This document shows, one piece after another, positions 27,505 through 36,414 of a stretch of 64,000 nt of DNA (within the stretch, counting starts at the first letter, position 1; every line of letters starts with the position of its first letter). A program made the position numbers and the translations under genes. The stretch spans positions 1,426,001-1,490,000 of the forward strand of contig NZ_CP063458.1 in NCBI RefSeq assembly GCF_015169395.1, written 5' to 3'. The notes beneath the pieces were generated by a model, which saw only the letters and a list, made by a program, of their open reading frames with translations, did no database searches and was not told where the DNA came from. Source of the DNA: Humisphaera borealis (GTDB lineage: Bacteria > Planctomycetota > Phycisphaerae > Tepidisphaerales > Tepidisphaeraceae).

Positions 27505-28392
27505 ATGCTTCGTCTCCCCCGGCTACCCACGTTGCTGTTGTCGGCTCTTGCCCTGACACATCTCGCGACCGCGGTCTTTGCCGACGGACCGGCGTTGCCA
27601 CAGTGGGCTGACAACCAGGTGCGAGCCCGCCTGACGGTGGAGGGTGATAAGCTCAAGGCCGACAGCAAAACGACGGAGGCGAAGGATCTTGCGGCGCAGC
27701 TGACGCGACGCGACGCCGATGTTCGCCTGGCCAAACCTTCGACCGGCGTGCTTCCGGGTGACAAGCTTTATGACGCCGCCGCCAGGTCCACCGTGGTCTT
27801 CTCGAGCCTCTACAAGTGCAACAAGTGCGAGCACACGCACGCCAACGCCGCCAGCGGTGTGATCATTTCTGCCGACGGCATCGTCGCGACGAACTACCAC
27901 GTGATGGCCAACAAGGAGGCGTTCGCGTTTGTCGCAATGACATACGACGGCAAGGTGTATCCGGTGGTTGAAGTGCTGGCGGCCGATGCGGTGCGCGACG
28001 TGGCGCTGGTGAAACTCGGCGGTGCCAGGGACCTTCCCGCCGCCCCGGTCCGCGCCGGCAGCACCCCGCTGACGGACGTCGTCGTGATGAGCCATCCCGA
28101 CGGGCGGTTCTTCAGCATCACCAAGGGTGTTGTGTCGCGCTATTTCCGCCGCGGCAAGGACGGCAACGGCCCGGTCTTCATGCAGATCACGGCGGACTAC
28201 GCCAAGGGCAGCAGCGGCGGCCCGGTCCTGAACACCGCCGGCGAAGTGGTCGGCCTGGTATCAAGCACGAACAGCGTCTACTACAACCAGGGGAAAGACG
28301 GCGAACTTCAGAACCTGCAGATGGTGTTCAAAGATTGCGTGCCGGCGGACGCGATTCTGGGGTTGGTGAAGAACGCGCCGGCGGCCAAGTAG
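27505..28392 (+). CDS. Exported trypsin-like serine protease (S1C, no PDZ domain)
   Basis: A 295-residue periplasmic or secreted protease. A signal peptide covers residues 1-26. The protease domain has the catalytic His132 in ATNYHVMA, Asp165 in RDVALVKL and Ser237 in AKGSSGGPV, with the first Ser in place of the usual Asn of GNSGGP. It resembles HtrA/DegP proteases but lacks the PDZ domains. Just before the protease core is an unusual CNKCEHTH segment (Cys105, Cys108, His110, His112), which could bind a metal or form a disulphide. A TATACT hexamer at 27462-27467 is a candidate -10 promoter box. It is followed, after about 95 bases, by an SGNH hydrolase gene on the same strand. Confidence 0.85.
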   Translation: MLRLPRLPTLLLSALALTHLATAVFADGPALPQWADNQVRARLTVEGDKLKADSKTTEAKDLAAQLTRRDADVRLAKPSTGVLPGDKLYDAAARSTVVFSSLYKCNKCEHTHANAASGVIISADGIVATNYHVMANKEAFAFVAMTYDGKVYPVVEVLAADAVRDVALVKLGGARDLPAAPVRAGSTPLTDVVVMSHPDGRFFSITKGVVSRYFRRGKDGNGPVFMQITADYAKGSSGGPVLNTAGEVVGLVSSTNSVYYNQGKDGELQNLQMVFKDCVPADAILGLVKNAPAAK

Positions 28393-28486
28393 CCTTCGTA
28401 TCGCGGACCGCAACTGTTTGGCAGGTCAACAACTCAGTAGGCAGACCAGAAGCGGAGCTGACAGGGCCGACAAGGGGGATTCCTCC

Positions 28487-29344
28487 ATGACCGAATCCAT
28501 TGAAACGCTACCGCGGAAGGGCTCGGGGTGGCGACGCGCTACCAAGGTCGTCATCATTGGGTCAACATTGCTCATCCTGCTTGTATCGATTGCCAGCAAC
28601 TACGTCCTCTTCCGCCAGTTTGATCGCACCTATCGCGAGCTCTCCGCGACGCAGCTCGATCCGCTCGGGCTCGTCACCGCGAATTTTCCCCCTGATGTCC
28701 CATCCGATGCCGCCGCGAAGAAGCTGCCGGCCGTCATGTTCCTGGGCGATTCCCGGGCGCGACAGTGGCCTGTCCCTACTGTGCCGGGCTGTCGGTTCGT
28801 CAACCGCGGCATCGGCGGGCAGACGACCGAGCAGGTGAAGGGACGCTTTGACCTTCTGGCCAGTGACGAAGCGCCCGATGTGCTGGTGATTCAAGCCGGC
28901 ATCAATGACCTGAAGGCGATCCCCCTCTTCCCGCACCGGCGCGACAAGATCGTCGCCGACTGCAAGGCCAACCTTCGGCACATCGTCGATCAAAGCATGG
29001 CCGGGAAAAGCGTCGTGGTCCTGACGACCATCTTCCCGACCGGAGATGTGACGTTGGACCGCCGGTGGGTTTGGTCGCCGGAAATCGAGCGGGCGATCAT
29101 TGAGGTCAACGGCGAGCTGCGCAGGTGGGTGGCGGACAGGCACTGGCCGGCCGATCGGGTGGTTCTCCTGGATTCGTGGTCGCTGTTGCAGACGAACGGC
29201 AAATTGCGCGAAGGCTTTGGCAAGGACACCCTGCACCTCAGCCCACAGGGCTACGAAGCGCTAAACGGGGAGCTTGCAGCCGTCGTGAGGTCCGCACTGC
29301 GGACCAGAGCGGCAAGCAATGCGGGACCGTCTTCGCGACCGTAA
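28487..29344 (+). CDS. Membrane-anchored SGNH/GDSL hydrolase
   Basis: A 285-residue protein anchored by one N-terminal helix (about residues 20-42) after a short cytoplasmic tail. The SGNH blocks are clear: block I FLGDSR (Ser89), block II NRGIGGQTTEQ with its Gly, block III QAGINDL with the Asn, and block V DTLHLSPQGYE with the catalytic Asp and His. Members of this fold deacylate sugars, lipids or peptidoglycan; the outward-facing location fits a carbohydrate or cell-wall esterase. ATG 28487 is chosen over the open frame reaching back to 28418. It stands just before a pair of sulfatase genes on the same strand. Confidence 0.85.
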   Translation: MTESIETLPRKGSGWRRATKVVIIGSTLLILLVSIASNYVLFRQFDRTYRELSATQLDPLGLVTANFPPDVPSDAAAKKLPAVMFLGDSRARQWPVPTVPGCRFVNRGIGGQTTEQVKGRFDLLASDEAPDVLVIQAGINDLKAIPLFPHRRDKIVADCKANLRHIVDQSMAGKSVVVLTTIFPTGDVTLDRRWVWSPEIERAIIEVNGELRRWVADRHWPADRVVLLDSWSLLQTNGKLREGFGKDTLHLSPQGYEALNGELAAVVRSALRTRAASNAGPSSRP

Positions 29345-29419
29345 GGCCAAAAGTCCGCAAGGCAGACCTTCAAGAAGCGGCGGTAATATCTTTCACCACT
29401 CGAACGTTCCATAGCCGCC

Positions 29420-30907
29420 ATGCTCAACCGCCGCACCCTTCTCGCGTTACTTCTTTTGCTCGCTGGTTGCCCTGTCTGGGCTGCCGACAAGCCTGCCAGA
29501 CCCAACATCCTGTTTATCGCGATCGACGACCAGAACGACTGGGTCGGTTGCCTGAAGGGGCATCCGCAGGCGAAGACGCCGAACCTCGACGCCGTCGCGG
29601 CACGGGGAACCAATTTCGCGAACGCACACTGCCAGGCGCCGCTGTGTAACCCGTCGCGGACGAGCCTGATGTTCGGCTTGCGACCGAGCACGACCGGCGT
29701 CCACGGGCTGTTGCCAGGACCGCGTGCGGTGGCGGCGACCAAGGACCGCGTCTCGCTTCCGCAGGCGCTCATGGCCGGCGGGTACTGGACCTACTCCTGC
29801 GGCAAGATCTACCACGACGGCGCGATGCGCAAGGCACCCAAGGACAAGAACGCGCCGGAGTTTGACGAAGTGGGCCCCGCGCCGGCCATGCCCAAGCCGA
29901 AGGAGAAGATCGTCAAGGCTGGTGCCGGCAATCATCCGCTCATGGATTGGGGCGTCTTCCCCGACGACGACAAGGAGCAGGCGGATTGGAAGATCGCCGA
30001 CGCAGCAATCGATGCGCTCAAGCGTACGCCGAAGGAGAAGCCGTTCTTCGTCGCCTGCGGATTTCGGCTTCCACACGTTCCCTGTTTCGCGTCGCAGAAG
30101 TGGTTTGACATGTACCCTGAGGCGTCGCTCCAGATGCCGCCGGTGTTGGCGAACGACCGGGCCGATGTGCCGGCGTTCGCATGGTATCTGCACTGGTCGC
30201 TTCCCGAGCCGCGGCTGAGCGCGCTGGTTAAGGCCGGCGAGTGGAAATCACTCGTCCGCGCGTACCTCGCATGCACAACGTTCATGGACAGCCAGATCGG
30301 GCGGGTCGTCGACACGCTGAAGGAGACCGGCCAACTCGACAACACGATCATTGTCATCTGGGGCGATCACGGCTGGCATCTGGGGGAGAAGGGGATTACC
30401 GGCAAGAACACATTGTGGGAGCGTAGTACGCGTGTGCCCCTTGTGTTCGCCGGACCGGGAATCACCGCCGGTCAAACCTGCAAGCGGCCGGCGGAATTAC
30501 TGGACATCTATCCGACGCTGGTCGAGCTGACTGGCGTGAAGAAGGTCGACGGCCTGGAAGGCGTGAGCCTTGTGCCGCAATTGAAGGACGCGTCGGCGAC
30601 GCGGGATCGCCCGGCGATCACCACGCACAATCAGGGAAACCACACGGTTCGTAGCGAGCATTACCGCTACATCCGCTATGCCGACGGGTCGGAAGAACTC
30701 TACGACATGCAGAACGACCCGAACGAGTGGAAGAACCTGGCGAAAGACCCCCGGCTATCGACAGTGGTTGAAGATCATCGCAAGTGGCTGCCGAAGGTCG
30801 ATGTTCCCGCCGCCCCCGGTAGCGCCAGCCGTGTGCTGACCAAGGGGGAAAACGGAGAGTGGATCTGGGAGGGGAAAGTGATCAATCCGAAGGCGTTGGA
30901 GGAGTAG
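29420..30907 (+). CDS. Exported type I sulfatase, iduronate-2-sulfatase-like
   Basis: A 495-residue secreted sulfatase that removes sulfate esters, probably from polysaccharides. The signal peptide (residues 1-21, with a cysteine at 17 that might be a lipobox, LLAGC) precedes PNILFIAIDDQND, the first metal-binding aspartates. The sulfatase signature CNPSRTSLMFGLRPSTTG gives Cys76 as the residue to be oxidised to formylglycine. Further metal ligands lie in WGDHGWHLGEKG. The form CxPSR with WHLGEKG is typical of iduronate-2-sulfatase-like S1 families. The maturation enzyme is not in the window. A terminator-like hairpin separates it from the next sulfatase gene. Confidence 0.93.
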   Translation: MLNRRTLLALLLLLAGCPVWAADKPARPNILFIAIDDQNDWVGCLKGHPQAKTPNLDAVAARGTNFANAHCQAPLCNPSRTSLMFGLRPSTTGVHGLLPGPRAVAATKDRVSLPQALMAGGYWTYSCGKIYHDGAMRKAPKDKNAPEFDEVGPAPAMPKPKEKIVKAGAGNHPLMDWGVFPDDDKEQADWKIADAAIDALKRTPKEKPFFVACGFRLPHVPCFASQKWFDMYPEASLQMPPVLANDRADVPAFAWYLHWSLPEPRLSALVKAGEWKSLVRAYLACTTFMDSQIGRVVDTLKETGQLDNTIIVIWGDHGWHLGEKGITGKNTLWERSTRVPLVFAGPGITAGQTCKRPAELLDIYPTLVELTGVKKVDGLEGVSLVPQLKDASATRDRPAITTHNQGNHTVRSEHYRYIRYADGSEELYDMQNDPNEWKNLAKDPRLSTVVEDHRKWLPKVDVPAAPGSASRVLTKGENGEWIWEGKVINPKALEE

Positions 30908-30916
30908 AGGTCGCGT

Positions 30917-30953
30917 GGAGGACAGACATACTTGTCCGTCCTCCAATGTTTTT
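30917..30953 (+). terminator. Probable intrinsic terminator after the first sulfatase gene
   Basis: A 12-nt inverted repeat with one mismatch (GGAGGACAGACA / TGTCCGTCCTCC), loop TACT, followed after four bases by a run of five T (30949-30953). It starts ten bases after the stop codon. The sequence word pattern resembles the other intergenic palindromes here. Confidence 0.6.
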
Positions 30954-30986
30954 CCGCTGAGTTGAGAACATTTCGAAGGAGGAACC

Positions 30987-32447
30987 ATGTACCGCTTCAT
31001 CCCCGTCATAGCCCTGCTGCTCATCCCTTCCCTGCTTCACGCCGAAACGCCGCCGGCGAAGAAGCCCAATGTATTGCTGATCGTCTCTGATGACCTGGGT
31101 GCGCGCCTCGGCTGCTATGGCGATCCGCTGATGAAGTCGCCGAACCTCGACAAGCTCGCCGCCCGCGGCGTGCGGTTTGCCAATGCGTATTGCCAATTCC
31201 CGCTTTGCAACCCGAGCCGTGCATCGTTCCTGACTGGCCTCCGCCCCGACACACTGAAGGTCTACGAGAACGCCACCCAGTTCCGGAAAAACATTCCCGA
31301 CGCACAGAGTGTCGGCCAGACGTTTCAGAAGGCCGGTTACGATGTCGCCCGCGTAGGCAAGCTCTATCACTACGGTGTTCCGGCACAGATCGGCACCGAT
31401 GGTCTCGACGACGAACCGACCTGGAACCGTCGGTTCAATCCCGCCGGCAGGGATGTGAAGGAGGACAAGGACAAGGTCCTTCGCACCGAATACGACCCCA
31501 TGGAGAAAAAGACCATCGTCAAAGACAAGAACGAGCTAAACCAGACTGGCGGCACGTTGAGTTGGCTGGCGTCGGAAGGCAGCGACGGAGAACACACCGA
31601 TGGCAAGATCGCCGACAAAGCAATCGAGTTGCTTGCCGCCGCGGGGGATAAGCCATTCTTCCTCGCGATCGGCTTCTTCCGGCCGCACACGCCTTATGTC
31701 GCCCCGAAGGTTCCCTACTTCGGCTTCTATCCGCAGGACAAGGTGCCGGTATGGGTCGAGCCCGCGGGCTGGCGCGATACCGTGCCAAAGATCGCGCTGA
31801 ACCTGAAGCCCGATCAGGAACACATGACCGAGGCCCAAAAGCGTGAAGCGGTGCAGGCGTACTATGCGTCCACCAGCTTCATGGATGCCCAGGCGGGCCG
31901 GGTGCTCGACAAGCTGGACGAGTTGAAGTTGACGGATAACACGATCGTCGTGTTCATCAGTGATCACGGCTATCAGCTCGGCGAGCATGCTCAATGGCAG
32001 AAGATGTGCCTCTTTGAGCTGTCCGCGCGGGTACCGATGATCATCGCCGCACCCGGCGGCGCGAAAGGTGCCGTATCGACGCGTCCGGTCGAGCTGGTCG
32101 ATTTACATGCGACTCTGGCGGACTTGGCGGGTGTTGCTGCGCCCAAGACCGACGGCACCAGCCTTAGGCCGCTTGTAAAAGACCCCGCCGCGGCATGGGA
32201 CAAGCCCGCCATCACCCAGGTGACACGCGGCGGTGGCGCGGGCCGCAACAATGCCAAGGCCGAAAGCAAGCGAGTCATGGGGTACTCGGTTCGAACCGAG
32301 CAATACCGATACACGCAATGGGGTGCGTCCGGTGCGGAGCTCTACGACCATGCTGCGGACCCGGCCGAGATGAAGAATCTCGCCGCCGACCCAAAGTACG
32401 CAGCCGTCGTGGCAAAGCTGAAAGCTTTGTTGCCGCCGACGAATTAG
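30987..32447 (+). CDS. Exported type I sulfatase, iduronate-2-sulfatase-like
   Basis: A 486-residue secreted sulfatase next to a paralogue, 80 bases behind its stop. GAAGGAGG before ATG 30987 is a strong ribosome-binding site. Signal peptide residues 1-19 (MYRFIPVIALLLIPSLLHA), then KKPNVLLIVSDDLGARLGCYGD with metal ligands, Cys74 in CNPSRASFLTGLRPDT, and ISDHGYQLGEHAQWQK with the remaining ligands and a Lys that binds sulfate. The C-terminal part ends with the usual AELYDHAADPAEMKNLA block found in the family. Substrate is not known; tandem sulfatases with different subfamilies often act in sequence on one polysaccharide. Confidence 0.94.
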   Translation: MYRFIPVIALLLIPSLLHAETPPAKKPNVLLIVSDDLGARLGCYGDPLMKSPNLDKLAARGVRFANAYCQFPLCNPSRASFLTGLRPDTLKVYENATQFRKNIPDAQSVGQTFQKAGYDVARVGKLYHYGVPAQIGTDGLDDEPTWNRRFNPAGRDVKEDKDKVLRTEYDPMEKKTIVKDKNELNQTGGTLSWLASEGSDGEHTDGKIADKAIELLAAAGDKPFFLAIGFFRPHTPYVAPKVPYFGFYPQDKVPVWVEPAGWRDTVPKIALNLKPDQEHMTEAQKREAVQAYYASTSFMDAQAGRVLDKLDELKLTDNTIVVFISDHGYQLGEHAQWQKMCLFELSARVPMIIAAPGGAKGAVSTRPVELVDLHATLADLAGVAAPKTDGTSLRPLVKDPAAAWDKPAITQVTRGGGAGRNNAKAESKRVMGYSVRTEQYRYTQWGASGAELYDHAADPAEMKNLAADPKYAAVVAKLKALLPPTN

Positions 32448-32507
32448 CTCAGGGTTACGCCGTGCCGATCGGCATGTTCCTCCTTCCGCGAGAACTCGCC
32501 AAATCAA

Positions 32508-32543
32508 GACAGCCTGCACATTTGATGTGCAGGCTGTCGTTTT
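32508..32543 (+). terminator. Intrinsic terminator downstream of the second sulfatase gene
   Basis: A perfect 14-bp stem (GACAGCCTGCACAT / ATGTGCAGGCTGTC) with a 3-base loop TTG, followed by GTTTTC. It starts about 60 bases after the sulfatase stop codon. This is the clearest terminator on the plus strand of the window. Confidence 0.8.
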
Positions 32544-32728
32544 CGGTGCCTGGCGTTCCTCTCGCAGGCACTTTGCCGGCCGTCGGACACTCCGTTCGGT
32601 CAAATCCAATTCTAAACACTGATCACGATTACGGCGATTCCAAACCGTTGGAGTGGTGTCCGCAGGTTGATGCTGGCATGTCCTCGGACGTGGCACGAGC
32701 GTTGCTAATTCTTGATCGTAGTTTGGGG

Positions 32729-33568
32729 CTAGGCTCTGTCTAATGGACCCAGAATCCTCAAGTATTTCAGCATGATTCCGAGTTTTACGAAGCCAAGGAA
32801 GCTTAGTCCGAGCTTTTCGTACCGGGTGGCCAGTCTCCGGCACTCTTTCAACCAGCCCACGGCCTGCTCGATGCGGGATCGTTTCCGGTAGGTTTTCTTG
32901 TCGAAACGTTCGCCTATGGGGCGTTTCTGGTTGCTCTTTCGCGGGATGACCGGCTCGATGCCGCAGTCTTTGAGGAACTCGCGAGTTGATTCGTAGCTGT
33001 ATCCCTTGTCGCCTGCCAGTTGATCGGGCCAGCCGATCCGACGAGGTCTGCGGACACTGTGGATCAGGTTGTGGAGTTGCGTCGATTCGTGCGTCTGACC
33101 GGCCGTGAGGGTGGCTCCGAGGATAAGGCCCTTGCCGTCAGTAACCAGGTGGAGTTTCGATCCCCATCCGCCGCGGCTGCGGCCCAAATGGTGGTCGTCG
33201 GGTTCGAGGGTGTCGAGCGGGTGCTTTTTTTTGCGAGCACCGGCCGCGGCCCGGCCGGCGCGGATGTTCGTGCCGTCGACCAGCCACAGGTCCCAGTCGA
33301 TCTTGCCGGCCTTGTCCAGTCGGATCTGAAGGGCCTTGAGGATCTTGTCGAAGGTGCCGTCGCGACGCCAGCGGTTGAAGCGTTGGTTGACCGTTCCGAA
33401 CTTGCCGTAGCGTTCGGGCAGGTCACGCCAAGGAGCGCCCGAGCGGAGAATCCAGAGCATGCCGTTGAGGACGGTGCGATGATTGAGCCACTTGCCGCCG
33501 CGAGCCTGCCTGGGAAACAGGTCCTTGAGAAGGGCCCATTGATCGTCCGTGATTTCGTAGCGAGCCAT
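32729..33568 (-). CDS. IS5-family transposase
   Basis: A 279-residue DDE transposase. GGAGG stands five bases before ATG 33568. It begins MARYEITDDQWALLKDLFP with the IS5-type DUF4096 domain (RTVLNGMLWILRSGAPWRDLPERYG), and the catalytic triad is seen as Asp98 in LVDGTNI, Asp187 in AGDKGYSYES and Glu234 in RSRIEQAVGWLKECRR. The single frame is intact with no frameshift, so the copy may be active. The stop codon TAG (32729-32731) is not inside the element: it is formed by the CTAG next to the left end, which is the duplicated target. Confidence 0.95.
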   Translation of the reverse strand: MARYEITDDQWALLKDLFPRQARGGKWLNHRTVLNGMLWILRSGAPWRDLPERYGKFGTVNQRFNRWRRDGTFDKILKALQIRLDKAGKIDWDLWLVDGTNIRAGRAAAGARKKKHPLDTLEPDDHHLGRSRGGWGSKLHLVTDGKGLILGATLTAGQTHESTQLHNLIHSVRRPRRIGWPDQLAGDKGYSYESTREFLKDCGIEPVIPRKSNQKRPIGERFDKKTYRKRSRIEQAVGWLKECRRLATRYEKLGLSFLGFVKLGIMLKYLRILGPLDRA

Positions 33569-33657
33569 CAGAACCTCCGTGTGGAGGCAGCATGGCATGC
33601 AATAATAGAAAGCGCAATTCCTAACGAGCGCCGAACTTGGCATCCATTAGACAGAGC
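32733..33657. mobile_element. IS5-family insertion sequence, complete (925 bp)
   Basis: The ends are inverted repeats GCTCTGTCTAATGGA (32733-32747) and TCCATTAGACAGAGC (33643-33657), perfect over 15 nt. Both are flanked by CTAG (32729-32732 and 33658-33661), read as a 4-bp target duplication; a 2-bp TA duplication with one or more added terminal bases is the alternative. One transposase gene fills the element. It sits in the gap between a sulfatase and an ankyrin gene and does not break a recognisable gene. Confidence 0.9.
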
Positions 33658-33726
33658 CTAGGTGCCGCAACAGAACCCTCACCTCGGCCTCATTGGGACT
33701 ACACCGCGACAGGTCAGGATGCATAG

Positions 33727-34665
33727 ATGGTTCATCGAGATTACGGAACGGCACGATGTGGTGCCGCTCACGGAATGACATCCTCGGGAATGGAGTCCCG
33801 GCAGAGGCAGCGCGCGACGATCGCTGCTGATCCGCCCGCGGTTCCCTGGGCCTCACTTACGGCAATCGTCGCTTTGGGGGCCGTGTTGATCTGCTGGCAT
33901 TTCGGTCTTGCGTTTCGTGTATTGTCCAGCGATTTCGACTTTCACCAGCGCGTCGCCGAAGGGGATACCAAGGCGGTGGAACGCCTCATCGAATTGGGTG
34001 CCGACGTTAATTCGGTTGATCGATCCGGGAATACACCGCTGATGGTTGCGTGCTCGTTTGGCAATTCACCCGTGGTGAAACTGCTTTTGTCCAAGGGTGC
34101 TGATCCCCGTCGAGAGAATCGGACTGGTGCTACCGCATTGCACGCTGCTGCTGGTGGACTTATCACGTCTGACGAATGCGTCCGCCAGTTGCTGCATGCT
34201 GGTGTCGATGTTGATGCCAAAAGTTCCATGGGGCAGTCGCCGCTGATGCTTGCCGCGTTGCACGACCGTCTTGGAGCTGTGGCGCTGCTGATCGACAAGG
34301 GTGCCGACTTTACGGCCCGCGACAGCCGGGGCCGGAACGCCCTGTGGTACGCGGCGGGTGGCGGAGAAGGACAGTCCGTGCGGCTACTGGTCGCACTGGG
34401 ACTGAGTGTGTCCGATGTGGATATGGCGGGTAACACGCCGCTGCACGACGCGGTAGCCGCCGAGTCGGAACGGTCGGTCGCCGTTCTTTTGGCGGCGGGT
34501 GCCGACGCCGAGAGGGCTAACCTTGATGGCCTCACGCCGCTCAACATGGCGACGCGATCCGGAAACCTCGTGATGATCCGATCGCTTACGGGCCATAAAG
34601 TGCCCGATTTCCATCGCTGGGCGGAACCGACATCCTCACCGACGTGGACCTCCATCGCCGAATGA
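33727..34665 (+). CDS. Membrane-anchored ankyrin-repeat protein
   Basis: Up to 312 residues. A hydrophobic helix (about residues 42-64, WASLTAIVALGAVLICWHFG) follows a polar N-terminus, so the repeats are probably outside the cytoplasm. About seven ankyrin repeats fill residues 70-300, with the standard G-x-T-P-L and LL..GAD.. patterns (SGNTPLMVACSFGNSPVVKLLLSKGAD, GQSPLMLAALHD, AGNTPLHDAVAAE, DGLTPLNMATRSGN). These bind protein partners. The start is unsure: ATG at 33727, 33775 or 33790 are all possible and none has a strong ribosome-binding site. It lies 65 bases beyond the IS, which may have separated it from its original promoter. Confidence 0.85.
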   Translation: MVHRDYGTARCGAAHGMTSSGMESRQRQRATIAADPPAVPWASLTAIVALGAVLICWHFGLAFRVLSSDFDFHQRVAEGDTKAVERLIELGADVNSVDRSGNTPLMVACSFGNSPVVKLLLSKGADPRRENRTGATALHAAAGGLITSDECVRQLLHAGVDVDAKSSMGQSPLMLAALHDRLGAVALLIDKGADFTARDSRGRNALWYAAGGGEGQSVRLLVALGLSVSDVDMAGNTPLHDAVAAESERSVAVLLAAGADAERANLDGLTPLNMATRSGNLVMIRSLTGHKVPDFHRWAEPTSSPTWTSIAE

Positions 34666-34703
34666 TGCGATGGTGGCTTCCCCGTCTGCTCCAGGGGCGG
34701 CGG

Positions 34704-35405
34704 TTAGTTCTTGAGCGGGTCCCAGTATCGCGCGTCGAATGAGTCGGAACGGGAGATAAACTCCGCGTGGCCGTCACAAAACGCTACGTTGGCTCTTCCC
34801 TTCGTGAAGTCGGTGGAGTCTTCGTACTGCCGGTCGTGACGCGCGGAAATGACGTTCTTCCCTCTGCCGAGCTCTGCCTGCCAGGCCCAGCATCCGTCAT
34901 CGACGGTTTCCGAACTTTCTTCGACGATGAGGATCTTGTCGGAGGGGCTACGCACCTGCGTGGTTTTAAGCGTCTTGTTACCGCTAATCCGGCAGATGTT
35001 GAAGTTCACACTGTAGCTGTACTTGTAGGCGGTTTTGTGAGACTCCAGGGTGTCGCTCGGACAACGTAGAACCTCCGGGTTCATCGGGCGGCTGATGTAG
35101 GGCGCGATACGACTATCTTCCAGTTTCCGCGCCGCTTCCCAATGTACCCAATCCTCGGGCAGACCCCCCGCCACGCCGCCGGCGGGACGCGGGTACTGCT
35201 GCTTGTTGTCGTTGCAATACATCGTGAACGCCATGCCCAGCTGACGCAGATTGCTGAGGCACTTGGTTCGATTTCCGGCCTCACGCGCACGCGAGAGCGA
35301 AGGCAGCAGAATGCTGATCAGCAGCGCAATAATGCCGATGACGACGAGCAACTCGACGAGCGTGAACCCCGGCCGCCGCCCGCCTCGCTTCGCTTGATTT
35401 CGCAT
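34704..35405 (-). CDS. Pseudopilin-like protein with prepilin N-terminal methylation motif
   Basis: A 233-residue relative of the protein at 24786-25598. A short basic leader ([12 protein letters not shown]) ends at [19 protein letters not shown], the prepilin peptidase cleavage and methylation site with hydrophobic helix, and [31 protein letters not shown] follows. The last third carries [10 protein letters not shown]...[12 protein letters not shown], the H...DGH module typical of these planctomycete proteins. ATG 35405 follows GGAGGCGT. Cells of this group have many such genes scattered singly; the role of individual members is unknown. Convergent with the ankyrin gene. Confidence 0.9.
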   Translation of the reverse strand: MRNQAKRGGRRPGFTLVELLVVIGIIALLISILLPSLSRAREAGNRTKCLSNLRQLGMAFTMYCNDNKQQYPRPAGGVAGGLPEDWVHWEAARKLEDSRIAPYISRPMNPEVLRCPSDTLESHKTAYKYSYSVNFNICRISGNKTLKTTQVRSPSDKILIVEESSETVDDGCWAWQAELGRGKNVISARHDRQYEDSTDFTKGRANVAFCDGHAEFISRSDSFDARYWDPLKN

Positions 35406-35584
35406 ACGCCTCCGAAGTGAAGGCAGGATTGTAGCATCGAGCGTGGCGCTTCGATAGTGATATCAGATACCAATCCGCATGCCGGCGCGGTCCCGTCGAC
35501 GGCCGGATTCCGATCGGCAACCCCCACGTCTTTCGGCCTTGGCGAAGACCTCCTAAGGTTCATTTTGCTGTCTTGCCCTGACGT

Positions 35585-36295
35585 TCAGCGGGGTCGGACC
35601 AGCATCTGCTCCACGACCGCCCTATCCGGCAGGTTCACACAGAGCATCACGCAGTCGGCCATATCTTCCGGCTGAATCATCTTGGCGCGGGCTTCCATTG
35701 GGGGAGGCACCGGTCGCTTGTCCAGTAGCGGTGTGGCGATGTCGCCCGGATAGATCGCACAGGCGCGAATGCCGTGTTGGCGTTCCTCGGCGTTGATCGA
35801 CTGTGTCAGTCCGGAGACGCCAAACTTGCTCGCCACGTATGCGGCGCCGGCTTTGGCATTGGCGAACATGCCGGCGTCTGAAACGATGTTGACGATCGTT
35901 CCCGATCCTGCCTTCCGCATCGCCGGCAGTACGCCCAGCACGAAGTAAACCGTGCCGTTGAGGTTGGCCGCGATGACGGACTGGTAATCGCCGGCGTTGA
36001 GCACTTCGAGTGAGCGCCGGGGAATATTGGTGCCCGCGCAGTTCACCAGCGCGGTCACGCCGCCCAGCTTGTTTACCGCCGCCGCGACAGTCTTCTCGGC
36101 CGCCACGGGATCTGCGATATCGCAGGAAAACACGTGTAGATTGCTGGCGTTGGTGCCGGCGAGTTGCCTGGTTTCCTCCAGGCCTTTTGCGGTCCGGCCG
36201 ACAAGGGCGACGGTCCATCCCTCGGCTGCCATGCGAAGTGCGACGGCACGGCCGACGCCGCTGCCCGATCCGGTGATGATTGCTGTTTTTGCCAC
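35585..36295 (-). CDS. SDR-family short-chain dehydrogenase/reductase
   Basis: A 236-residue Rossmann-fold oxidoreductase, the normal length for classical SDRs. The cofactor motif TGSGSGVG (residues 8-15), the NCAG motif (about 86-89), the Ser in IVNIVSDAG, and the YVASK pair (Tyr, Lys) make the complete active site. An Arg at the end of the second strand (LVGRT) suggests NADP(H). The substrate is unknown; names like 3-oxoacyl-ACP reductase are often given but would be a guess. It is downstream of the Gfo/Idh gene on the same strand with a palindromic interval between (36320-36379). Confidence 0.92.
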   Translation of the reverse strand: MAKTAIITGSGSGVGRAVALRMAAEGWTVALVGRTAKGLEETRQLAGTNASNLHVFSCDIADPVAAEKTVAAAVNKLGGVTALVNCAGTNIPRRSLEVLNAGDYQSVIAANLNGTVYFVLGVLPAMRKAGSGTIVNIVSDAGMFANAKAGAAYVASKFGVSGLTQSINAEERQHGIRACAIYPGDIATPLLDKRPVPPPMEARAKMIQPEDMADCVMLCVNLPDRAVVEQMLVRPR

Positions 36296-36319
36296 GATAG
36301 TTCCCTTTGCTACGACGAC

Positions 36320-36379
36320 ACGCCCACGGATAGCCGTCCGCGGGTTCTCGAATACCCACGGACTGCTGTCCGTGGGCGT
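36320..36379. repeat. Composite palindrome, CGCCCACGGA type
   Basis: Outer arms ACGCCCACGGA (36320-36330) and TCCGTGGGCGT (36369-36379) are perfectly inverted. The right half also forms its own 9-bp hairpin CCCACGGAC/TGCT/GTCCGTGGG (36355-36376), and the left half forms a weaker one (CCCACGGATAGCCGTCCGCGGG). It lies between the Gfo/Idh stop and the SDR start. A TTTG follows on the plus strand, too short for a terminator. Confidence 0.75.
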
Positions 36380-36414
36380 TTGCTCATACTTAAGTCACGA
36401 GTGCAATAATCCCC

